Under the pieces are notes generated by a model. It was not told where the DNA came from. It saw only the letters and a list, made by a program, of their open reading frames with translations, and did no database searches. DNA of 64,000 nt from assembly GCA_020086605.1 (NCBI GenBank), contig JACBWW010000017.1, forward strand, positions 21,597,573-21,661,572. The letters are read 5' to 3'. This document shows, in pieces, positions 1 to 7,890 of the stretch (position 1 is its first letter; each line of letters opens with the position of its first letter). The stretch is from Lanius collurio. Taxonomy: Eukaryota > Chordata > Aves > Passeriformes > Laniidae. Made by a program: the position numbers and the translations under genes.

Positions 1-797
1 TTAATTTTCCTGTAAAATACACACCAGGTGAGTGGCAAGGGGCATTAGCTAGACTATGTAAATTCTCTTTAGAACTATATGGCTAAAGGGCAGAAAAACA
101 ACATTGTGATTGCATTGTTAAACACTCAAAATGAAGAAATAAGCAGGACACACTATGTTTTTGTACATGCATTACCATGAAGATGTTCCACATAGCCTCT
201 TTTTTTTTTGCACTGTGCAGAAAAAGCCGCCAGTACCCAGGACAGTAATTTAGTTACCAATGGGGTAAAAAATCTTCTGGGAAATCTCACCTCTGGTTTT
301 TACTGGCAATTTTTGCTAATATAATTTACAGTGGAGTTTTCCCAAAGCAGTTTCAGAAATGTTTTCAAAGTTTAAGGAAACGCACAGATGTCAATATACA
401 TTGTTTAAAATATTGTATAAGTTGCAAACACTGAGCTGTATATAACGAAGGAAATTAAATGGGGCTGTAGTGCTTATTTCTTGATACCTGAGTGCTTAAC
501 TATGCAGCCTTAACAATATTCCATTTGGGTTTTCCTTTTGGGAGACTGAATTCCTAGAGTCTACTTAAAATGACAGCATTTGAAATCTTGCAAGCAAAGA
601 CCAATGACATTCAATCCCAAAGACTCATATGCCTAAAAGGGTATAATTAAAAAATTAAAGGAAGCGGTCATGCAGGATACTGGCAAGGAAAAAGTACTAA
701 AGAAATTTTAGAAAATGCATTTAACTCACCAGTCCATTGTTTGGCTGAGGTGAAAAAGGCAAACATTACTGAGAGGCATCAGTGAGGAAGTTAGAAC

Positions 798-902
798 ACA
801 AATCAAGGCCCATGCCTGCAAGCACACATGAGTAACTTCAGGCCCAGAAGCTCTTTCTGTGGCAAAGTTATTCATATGTGTGCTTGCAGAACCTAAGCTG
901 AA
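798..902. repeat. palindromic interspersed-repeat relic with a long hairpin
   Basis: Positions 817-838 are complementary to 865-888. Thirteen perfect pairs (TGCAAGCACACAT with ATGTGTGCTTGCA) are followed by a 2-nt bulge at 874-875 and nine further pairs, one of them G-T. Inside the 26-nt apical region, CAGAA at 845-849 can also pair with TTCTG at 855-859. The flanks continue as weakly matching arms (GGCCCATGCC on the left, GAACCTAAGC on the right). The arms resemble a palindromic repeat common in turtles, crocodilians and birds, with motifs such as TGAGTAACTT and GCTTGCAGG. That resemblance is from memory, and I cannot name the family. It is probably an old MITE-like element. A microRNA-type precursor is the alternative reading. 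Confidence 0.6.
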
Positions 903-2557
903 ATGTTACCCTCAAAGCAATTGACCACAATAAAAATAGAAATTCACCTGTGTTTAACTGTTTCAACTGAAGACAAAACCCCCCTTGAAGTCACACAAGG
1001 TAAATAATTAATCCATTCTAGCTGCTCACAGTTCTAGTTTGTTTGTTTGCTTCTAACATAAGTCTCTCAGAACGTGTTTAGGCTTACAACCAGAAGCTAT
1101 GTGAGGACTGTACACCCTGGGGTACAAAGAGCTGTATCTCTGTCTTGCAATGCACCAAGAATGCTTATAACATGAGGATTAAGCCATCATTCATTTCATT
1201 GGGCATCTCTCTGCCAAGCCTGATGTAATCCAAAATGTACAATATTCAGTTAAGTGTCTCTTAAAGTGCTGAGTCTTTCCAACATATGATGGTGTAGATT
1301 TTGGGGATCTGAACTGTGTAAGAAATCTAACTGAAAGAAAAAGGGCCCCATGCAAATGTGTAGCATGGAGCACACGTGTCTACCCAATTAGACAAACACT
1401 AACTATATATACAGGTTTTCTTGTGTATATGTAACTAGTATAGGTTCAAATGGATTGCAGAATCCAAACCACTGCTTGGAGAAGAGAAAATAAGTAAAAG
1501 GTTCAAAAATTCAGAGCATGAAAGACTTTAAAATCTTTAAACGCCAATAGTTTGGCAAGATGTAACTGATATGCTGTGTGTTTGGACCAGTGGGTAACCA
1601 AATTTTTTTAAAAAGGCTAGACAAGGTAGCTGAGATTCACAAATAGCAAACACAAGATTTGGCGACAACTGTTCCAATACATGCTAGCAATGAGAAATCA
1701 AATATTGCTCAATCCATTAAAACAGCATGCAGTTCAGTTAACCTAAGTTCTTACTGAGAAAGGTGCTGACCAAAGCAGCTCTGTCACAGACTAGCTGCAA
1801 TAAAGAAGCACACAACTCCAGCCACACTGAGCCATATGCTGCTTTGAGTTGCTTGCGGAAGCTTTGTTTTCTGATGTTTCCTTAACGTAAGTTTCATCAC
1901 TGACTTCAATATAAGAAGGACATGGAGTATTTTCTTTTTAAAGTGTCAGTATTCAAATATGAAACCTAATGAAAGCAAGTTTTGAAACACCAACACTACA
2001 TCTAATTTTATCTGCCATTCGATATGGACTTGATCCAGCGAATGGTGAATTTTTCTTCTGGGATGGGAGTACATTATCAGGCAATTAAATAAAGTATTTC
2101 AAATTGTTTATCTTTCTGATCTGCAAAAAAGTCTAAACAGCAGGTATCAACCTGACAGGAGAGCACTGAGATGTAAAAATGGTTGGAAATTATAACTAAA
2201 TGTGAAAACAGAAGGTAAAAATAGGTACATGGAGAAAATGGGAGAAAAAGCAAAAAAGGACCATCGCACTAAGGCCTGCAAGCAGGACAGGACCAATATC
2301 TGTGCCCACTCCGGGACCCGCCAGCCGCCGTCCCAAGAACCCGCTGCATCCTCTTGTCTAAACCGGTGTGTGTGTCCGCATGTATAACACGAGTGTACGT
2401 GTATATTTATGCATCTGTACATTGTGTCAGAAGGTGCACGGTGGGGCTCTCACTGACACACTACTGGGCCCAACTGCGCTTGGCGGAGCCGCGGCCAGGC
2501 CAAGGCACAGGTGCCCGGCGGGGCAGTGCGGGGCCGCGCCGAGGAGAGCGACACCGA

Positions 2558-2599
2558 CACCGGCCCAGCGGCCCAGCGGCACCGGCCCAGCGGCACCGG
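2558..2599. repeat. 14-bp GC-rich minisatellite in the CpG island
   Basis: Unit CACCGGCCCAGCGG occurs at 2558-2571 and again at 2580-2593. A shortened copy (CCCAGCGG, 2572-2579) sits between them and a partial copy (CACCGG) follows at 2594-2599. It lies in the first part of the presumed intron 1, about 300 nt downstream of the splice donor. Its length may vary between individuals. Confidence 0.85.
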
Positions 2600-2841
2600 C
2601 CGCAGGAGGCGCCGCGCAGTGTCATTCACACCGATGATGCATCGCAAGCGGAGCGCAGGCCCGCTGCTCCCGGCGCGGGCAGGTGCGGATCTTCGCCGCG
2701 CTAGCACCCAGCCCCACCGGCCGAGGGGCCGCCCGCTGCCCACTGCCCGCTCCCCCGGGGCCGGCGGCGAGGGACCGCAGAGCGCCGAGGAGGAGGCGCC
2801 ACCGCCGGGTTTCGTCAAGGACAGGCCCGAGGTCAAGCCCG

Positions 2842-2905
2842 GCAACCGCCCCGCCGCGGCCCCTTCCCCGCCGCCGCCCGCCGCCTGCCCGCCCGCCGGC
2901 GGCGG
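2842..2905 (-). other. G-rich 5' end of intron 1 (G-tract cluster)
   Basis: Directly after the splice donor the minus strand carries repeated GGGCGGGC, GGCGGC and GGGGAAGGGG runs across about 60 nt. Clustered G-tracts just downstream of a CpG-island start site are known to favour R-loops and to act as intronic splicing enhancers near a weak or very short first exon. The tracts are seen in the sequence. The functional reading is inference. Confidence 0.6.
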
Positions 2906-2907
2906 TG

Positions 2908-2913
2908 CCTTAC
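2908..2913 (-). promoter_or_regulatory. 5' splice site of exon 1
   Basis: On the minus strand AAG is followed by GTAAGG (2913 down to 2908). This matches the vertebrate donor consensus MAG|GTRAGT except for the final base. The join falls exactly between codons (phase 0), ending the coding part of exon 1 after the lysine codon. Confidence 0.75.
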
Positions 2914-2925
2914 CTTGGCAGCCAT
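2914..2925 (-). CDS. first coding exon, Met-Ala-Ala-Lys; candidate RNF145 (partial)
   Basis: ATG (2925-2923) GCT GCC AAG is read on the minus strand and ends at a consensus donor. The ATG has A at -3 and G at +4, a strong Kozak context. No other minus-strand ATG occurs between it and 3348, so a transcript starting anywhere in the core of the island would use it first. The frame is open upstream, so a longer N-terminus is formally possible but not supported. Vertebrate RNF145, as I remember it, begins MAAKEKLEAV. It is an ER-membrane, multi-pass RING-type E3 ubiquitin ligase linked to sterol regulation, with alternative first exons. The four residues and the phase-0 join fit it, as does the empty upstream interval. 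Other proteins also start MAAK, for example prohibitin, though I recall its start codon in a later exon. The rest of the gene is left of the window, so no symbol is assigned. Confidence 0.6.
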
Positions 2926-2944
2926 GCTGTGCCCGGCGCGGCCA

Positions 2945-2981
2945 CCCCTTCCCGTCCCTTCCCTTCCTCCGCTCCCCTCCC
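2945..2981 (-). promoter_or_regulatory. G-quadruplex motif just upstream of the start codon
   Basis: The minus strand reads GGGAAGGGACGGGAAGGGG at 2963-2945: four G-tracts with three 2-nt loops, a canonical quadruplex pattern. Two more tracts (2974-2977 and 2979-2981) precede it. The 3' end of the motif is 19 nt before the A of the ATG. It will be in the 5' UTR if transcription starts upstream of 2981, and in core-promoter DNA otherwise. 5'-UTR quadruplexes commonly dampen cap-dependent translation. That role here is inference. Confidence 0.7.
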
Positions 2982-3340
2982 TTCCGACCGCGGCACGCAG
3001 CTTCCCCGCCTGCGCACCAGCCCGCCAGCGCCGGCCGTCACCGCTCGCTCTCACAGGCAAGGACGGGGCGCCGCCCCCGCCCGGCCCCGCCGCGGCCCCG
3101 TGATCGCCCGGCACGGTCCGAACCGGCCCCGCGGGCCCCGCGCTTGGCGGCGGCCGAGGCGGTGGGAGATGCGGCCTCGGGCACCGGCGGAACGCCGGCG
3201 TTGCAGGCGAGCACCGCCTCGTCCCTGTGAAGGGCCTGATTGCCCTCCGGGATCCCCCACGGTTACGGCTGGTGGCCCAGCGGGGGCTGGGCAACTCGGA
3301 GCTCTTGGGAGTCCTGCAGCCTCTCCGCCCGCTGGAGATG

Positions 3341-3850
3341 GTGACCATGACACCAGTTGGTGGCCCTAGGGAATGCCCCCGGCATGTTCGGAGGACACCG
3401 GGGCAAGCAGTGGAAGGATGCCAACACCTTCACATCAAACCCTGCCGTCCTGCCCGGCGCTGTTTTCTACCCATCAAGACAGGCTGGTGTTCGAGGGATA
3501 TTTCATCCAGTTGCAGCATCCCCACGCATCACTCTAGGATGTCCCAAGAACGAGCTGTGCCTTCAACCAAATTTTGTCAATGCTGTGCTAGTTTCTAAGT
3601 CAGCATGAACGTGACTCACAGGCAGCCCCGCTGCAGTCCAGAGCTGTTCCCGAGGTGGCCACAAGCTCAGCCTCACGGGCGGTTTGCAGAGTGCCCTCGT
3701 CAGCCTGCCCGGGCATGTTCGGCTGTGCGCCGCTTGGGATGCGGGTCTGCGGCTGCCTCCAGGGCAATCGCCAGGCTGCCGGTGCCCGCTCTGGCTGGTC
3801 TCGGGCCTTCTGGGGGGATTTTAGGATAGACTGGGGCTGGTAGTGGAGGC
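3341..3850. promoter_or_regulatory. GC-rich shoulder upstream of the CpG island
   Basis: CpG density falls after about 3340 but stays above background in two patches, about 3370-3480 and 3605-3840. This is upstream of the promoter in the minus-strand sense. The 11-mer GGCATGTTCGG occurs at 3381-3391 and again at 3712-3722. I see no exon: open frames on both strands are short and lack protein-like features or splice signals. It probably belongs to the proximal regulatory region. Confidence 0.5.
3701..3720. promoter_or_regulatory. p53-type response element candidate
   Basis: CAGCCTGCCC directly followed by GGGCATGTTC. The second decamer is a perfect match to the p53 half-site RRRCWWGYYY. The first has two mismatches, at positions 1 and 5, but keeps the core C and G. 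There is no spacer. It lies about 0.8 kb upstream of the start codon at 2925. A match this good is expected by chance about once in 100 kb by my rough count, so location is the only added support. Confidence 0.25.
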
Positions 3851-5011
3851 AGGGAGCTTACCACGTGCGTGTAACTAAAAGGTTGCATGCAAAAACAGCT
3901 CCAGGGCAAGTTTTCGAGTTAATAATGATGTATCAAGTTAGTCATAGCTTTGAGGCAGGTACTTCAGCCCTTTCCCTTAAACTGAGTTTTGTAAAGATAC
4001 TAAAAAGGTAAAGGATCTCAAAGACGCCTATTACATAATAAACTAAAAACATTTAACTCTTTAATTGCTTTTAGTTGCCTTAGAGACAGTAGCGGAATTA
4101 TAAGGATTCCTAAATGCATCTTCACGGTAGAGAAATTACAAGGATTCATAAACAGATCTGTACTAGCCCACTTTAAATCTGTGAAGAATATCTGTTTTTA
4201 TGTTTTCAGTCCAACAAGTTAACTACTTCCAATGTTTCAGCAAACTGTAGTCTCCCCTGTGCCCCTTGGAAGTTTCTTCCCTCACCTCTGAGGCCCAGCA
4301 ACATATATTCTCCCTTTTCAGCAATCTACCAGTCTCAGCTTCTTGTAAAAGCCTCCCACTCACAGGATTCTCTTCCTTTTCTGCCTGCCCCACATATGCA
4401 TGCGCATTGCATGTGCTCAGCTGTTCTGTGAGACAGCACAACCTTTCTCTTCTTGCTGCGTTTCACTGACCTAGAAAACAGCACTTAGACCAATGCAGAC
4501 TTGGAGCCTTCCTCCAACCACACTTCTCCAAATAAACACAAAAAACCAGACTATGTAGTGCAAACTAGATAAGTAAATCTGCAAACTAGATAAGTAAATA
4601 GTCTCCTTGTCAAAAATGGATAATACCGGCCCATTTATAAACAATAGAAAACAATCTTCAATTATTTTAATGATACCACTAAGAACAGAAGAATTACATA
4701 GAGAAAATAACATAACAATTGTCTTATAATACAAATATAACATTCTGTATATATTCATAAGTCAGGATATTTAGATGTGAGACTGAAAGCCAGTCCTATT
4801 GAGCTTTATTTTTGTGAAAACAGTCTTCAATGGATTTTTTTTTCCGTTTAAGACTGCTAAGAGAATTACTAGAATTCTCATGTTATACTGCCACATGATC
4901 TTGAGCCAATTGCCAAGGAAAAACACAAGTCAAAAAATTGCCTATGTTTCAAGTAGACTGGTGGTTAAATTCGGTGAGGTGAGTGAAGAAGGATAACCCT
5001 GGAAAGCCTTA
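3851..5011. other. intergenic, no gene seen
   Basis: AT-rich single-copy-looking sequence upstream of the promoter region. It contains the tandem duplication at 4559-4600. A consensus-like donor (GAG|GTGAGT) occurs around 4978-4984 on the plus strand, but no supporting exon precedes it. Confidence 0.6.
4559..4600. repeat. 21-bp tandem duplication
   Basis: TGCAAACTAGATAAGTAAATC (4559-4579) is followed by a copy at 4580-4600 that differs only in its last base. The near identity points to a recent slippage or short-duplication event. Each copy contains AGATAAG, a GATA-factor core, so the event doubled that site. Confidence 0.9.
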
Positions 5012-5057
5012 TTCAACTGCACCCTAAATTCAACAGCACCCTAAATTCAACAGCACC
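5012..5057. repeat. 17-bp tandem repeat, 2.7 copies, abutting the CR1 tail
   Basis: Units TTCAACTGCACCCTAAA (5012-5028), TTCAACAGCACCCTAAA (5029-5045) and a partial TTCAACAGCACC (5046-5057) differ at one position. The array ends about 20 nt before the 3' terminus of the CR1 fragment. It may have arisen in flanking DNA near the insertion. Confidence 0.9.
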
Positions 5058-5077
5058 TGAGCTCTTTTAACACTTGG

Positions 5078-5320
5078 AATCATAGAATCATGGAATGCTT
5101 TGATTTGGAAGGGATCTCTGAAGGCCATCTAGTCCCAACCCTCTGCAATGAATGGGGTATCTTCAACTGGACCAGTTTACTCAGTTTATTCAAGATCAGG
5201 TTGGATGGGTAGGTGCCCCATCCAACCTGGTCTTGAATATTTTCAGGGATGGAGCATCTGCCACCTCTTTGGGCAACCTGTTCCAGTGTTTCACCACTCT
5301 CACTGTAAAATATACCCTTT
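5078..5320 (-). mobile_element. CR1 LINE fragment, 5'-truncated 3' end
   Basis: The left end reads GAATCATAGAATCATGGAAT, the complement of the ATTCTATG-like octamers that end CR1 elements instead of a poly(A) tail. The element therefore runs on the minus strand. Matches to the avian CR1 3' region, as I know it, follow in order: TTGGAAGGGATCTC, CATCTAGTCCCAACC, CCCCATCCAACCTGG, CAGGGATGGAGCATC, GGGCAACCTGTTCCAGTG and CACTGTAAA. Similarity fades after about 5320, so only about 240 bp of 3' sequence is present. This is typical of CR1 insertions truncated during reverse transcription. It has no coding capacity. Substitutions along its length show it is not very recent. Confidence 0.9.
5197..5229. 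repeat. perfect 13-bp inverted repeat inside the CR1
   Basis: CAGGTTGGATGGG (5197-5209) pairs exactly with CCCATCCAACCTG (5217-5229) across a 7-nt loop. The right arm is normal CR1 sequence. In copies I recall, the left position reads more like CAGGTTGCTCAAGG, which would pair poorly. Confidence 0.8.
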
Positions 5321-7830
5321 CCTTTGTCTGGTCAAAAATCTTCATTTCCCATCCTTCAAGAGCTCCAGGCACCTCAAGATCTGAGCATGCCTTCAGTACT
5401 GCCTTGGTCCTGACAAGACTGGAAGGTCACTGCCTTGCTTACAGAAAAACCTGGGTTTGGCCTCACACGTCTTTAATCATGATCAACATGCATGTACAGG
5501 ACCAAGCTCCTTATCTTCATAGAAAAGGCAGTGAAGGCCTAACAATGTTCATGTTTCAGATGGCAAGCAGTATGACTTTAGTGGATTACAGCACTCTCCT
5601 TAGCCACATAGTCAACTTGTTTTCCAAGTCCGCTGTTGACTGAGGTTTGGTTCAGGTCCATGTGTCATACTAATTTCAGTATGTTTTAACCACAAAGTGT
5701 TAGACTGCTCTGGGGAAGAGAGGAGAAACATTTTTCATTCTTTCTAGTGAAGACATGTTATTGTGAAGAGGAGAATCCAAGATCAGCTGGACTGGAGAGA
5801 AACATGACTCTTTTTATATGGTAAAATGCGATAGGATGAAGATGAAGTTGTGAGTCAGTTTTCATTACAAAGCATACAAGTATTTAGAGAAGATAGGATG
5901 TTGTGTCTCTCCAGACAATGATTTTTTCAGTATTTTATTTGTAATACTTACAAAACATGCACAGTGATTTCAGGGCTTCCTTTTACAATGAAAACCAACC
6001 TAGACTTAGTTCCTTTTTATGCTTTCTTCTCATAGGACATCTTGAATTTGTTTGTATGCATGGGGATGGGTTTTGCAGGAAGAGCTTGTTTCCAAAAGGA
6101 GCTACAACCAAGGATGCTGTCCTCAAGGTAAAAAATTAGGCTTTGATTGTTTTCATGTAGAAGACAGAATGAGAGCTGATCCACTACTTGATATTTTAGC
6201 TATTAGGGTATTGTATAGCAGGGCAATGTATTTTAATAGACAGATATGGTCTTTGCTGAGCTTATTAACAATTATCCTGGAGAGACCAACCGCCTGGAGG
6301 TCATGATTTTTTAGACTTGCTAAGGGATTGACAAAGTATTAACATTTACCTATTAACTAGTGTAAGGCAGAGCTCAGTGTGCTGGCTATTTTGGATCTTA
6401 TTCATTGCTCTTTCTGTTACTACTTTCATTACTCTTTGATTCCTCTTAGAATGTTCTGGATTTGGTATGGGCAGGAAATGCCTAAAATGTGGGCATTGCA
6501 CTATGTAGCTTAAAGGCAAGTAAATATCTTCTTGGATTCAGAAAGATCTGAGTGCATCTGGGGAAGTCTGGAGAGGACTGGATCTGGAAAAATCAGATCT
6601 GGACAGATCTGGATTGCCATCTACCTTGGTGAAAGGCTGAGATAAAGCAGACTGACCCAATGCCCTCAAGATCTGTGCTGCTATCCAAGTTATTGATCTG
6701 TTTTCCTCTTTCTGCCTCACGGCATAGAAACTATCTTCCAGTTGGTTCCTTCCATGTTAAATTGTATGTTCAGCAACATGGATATTTTGCTTTGTGCTAA
6801 CTTACCACAAAACTGGCACCAAGTACATCTTCCTACAAGTACAGCCTATAGTCACAATAAACAAGGGGCCTCAATCCTAGTGGGAAAGAGCTGGACATTA
6901 AAAAGCAATGAGCACAAGGTTTTCCTGAGCATATCTTTTTTCTTAAAACTCTTTATTGACCTCTCTCCTCAGTCCTTAAGGAAAGTCTTATGGAAAGGCA
7001 GGAAGCAGTATCCCCTCCCTCAGATCAAGGATTTGGTGTGGATTTTTTGTTTTGTTTTGTTCTTAATAAAGGATGTTTGGCTGGTGTGAGTTAGCCCATC
7101 AGTTTTAGTGACTCTTAGCCAAGAATTTGTGCTGCACAGTAGGCCTAACCCTGAGAATTTCTCTTAATAAGATGTGACTCACTCGGAATGAATCATTCAT
7201 GGTTCTTCTGTTTGAAGGTTATTCACTGCAGATCACGATTTCCTCAAACATATTTGCTGGGTTTTGGTTATTTTATAACATTGTCTAATGATTGTCAATA
7301 TTTCCTTTTTTGCTGTTGTTCTTTTAAGTCACACATATTCTTAACTTAAACTCTGTTGTTTATTTGTGATTTTTAAGAAGATGAGCCAAACGTGATCTTA
7401 TTCCCTTTCTTAAATCAAGATTTTCGAGTACTTTTACAAATATGTCTAAAATTCGTTGTCTATCAGTGTTTCTGCCTGTGAAACAACAAACTGGTCATTT
7501 AAATAGTTCAGGAAAAGTGAATATAAAAGCAGCATGTAGAAGTATGAATAATTCATTAAAAAATCCATACAAATGGTAGTATATCTTCATGGCTTTCCCA
7601 TCTCAAAATGCAACTCTATCCCCCAGTGTGCGTATTGCGTCTACCAGGAGAGTGGAATTCACAAAGTTGGAAGGAGACAGCTATGATTCTGTCTTACAGC
7701 TGATAATGGCATTTACACAGGCATTGCTGTAAAAATAAAACAGCTGAAAACGCTTTCCCAGAGCTATGTTTTAGAAATGCTTCTGAAATAACTGAAGAAA
7801 CATTGCTGCTGATGATGAGTAGGGGGTTAA
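5321..7830. other. intergenic, no gene seen
   Basis: No exon, RNA gene or clear transposon. Open frames are short and lack recognisable domains. The notable local structure is the AGATCTG-rich cluster at 6545-6615. A (GTTTT)n-like run lies near 7045-7060. Confidence 0.6.
6545..6615. repeat. cluster of AGATCTG-type motifs with a 10-bp tandem repeat
   Basis: CAGATCTGGA occurs twice head to tail (6594-6603, 6604-6613). Related pieces occur at 6545-6550 (AGATCT) and 6581-6588 (GATCTGGA). CAGATCTG is its own reverse complement, so the cluster can also form small hairpins. It is probably a degenerate local repeat. Confidence 0.7.
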
Positions 7831-7834
7831 TTCT

Positions 7835-7890
7835 TCTCTTGGTGTAAATCAGTGTAGGTGGTAGATTTCTGCTGATTTACATTAAAGTCC
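7835..7890. repeat. small inverted repeat, possible ancient repeat relic
   Basis: TGTAAATCAG (7843-7852) and CTGATTTACA (7872-7881) are perfect 10-bp inverted arms with a 19-nt spacer. GTGTAAATCAG/CTGATTTACAC is a signature I associate with an old palindromic repeat of turtles, crocodilians and birds. The match is short, so the assignment is weak. Confidence 0.35.

Larger units (their letters stand above)
1..2907 (-). other. presumed start of intron 1 of the minus-strand gene
   Basis: This stretch lies directly downstream of the splice donor at 2913-2908 on the minus strand, so it should be the first part of intron 1. No internal exon is visible: open frames are short, and none combines a good acceptor and donor with protein-like sequence. 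Composition is AT-rich up to about 2400. It then turns GC-rich as it enters the CpG island, whose left half therefore lies inside the intron. The main structure is the palindromic relic at 817-888. An alternative first exon or promoter inside this stretch cannot be excluded without RNA data. Confidence 0.55.
2450..3340 (-). promoter_or_regulatory. CpG-island promoter of the minus-strand gene
   Basis: About 0.9 kb of very GC-rich sequence dense in CpG stands alone in an AT-rich window. It contains many GC-box-like CCGCCC/GGGCGG runs, and I see no TATA box or CCAAT box near the start codon. This is the usual form of a broad promoter of a widely expressed vertebrate gene. The island extends both upstream (about 2926-3340) and into intron 1 (about 2450-2907). 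The transcription start is not directly visible but should lie upstream of 2925 on the minus strand. I see no matching spliced gene leaving the island on the plus strand. Long open frames inside the island, on both strands, reflect the scarcity of AT-rich stop codons and are not genes. Confidence 0.85.

Noticed and set aside
2354..3369. Several overlapping long open frames on both strands in the CpG island (up to 239 codons)
   Set aside because: They are Pro/Arg/Ala/Gly-rich products of GC-rich DNA with few possible stops. They overlap on both strands and match no protein. Only the short MAAK exon has start context plus a splice donor.
4972..4990. Donor-like GAG|GTGAGT after a short plus-strand open frame
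   Set aside because: The preceding frame is AT-rich and unrecognisable, has no acceptor or promoter, and donor-like strings are common by chance.
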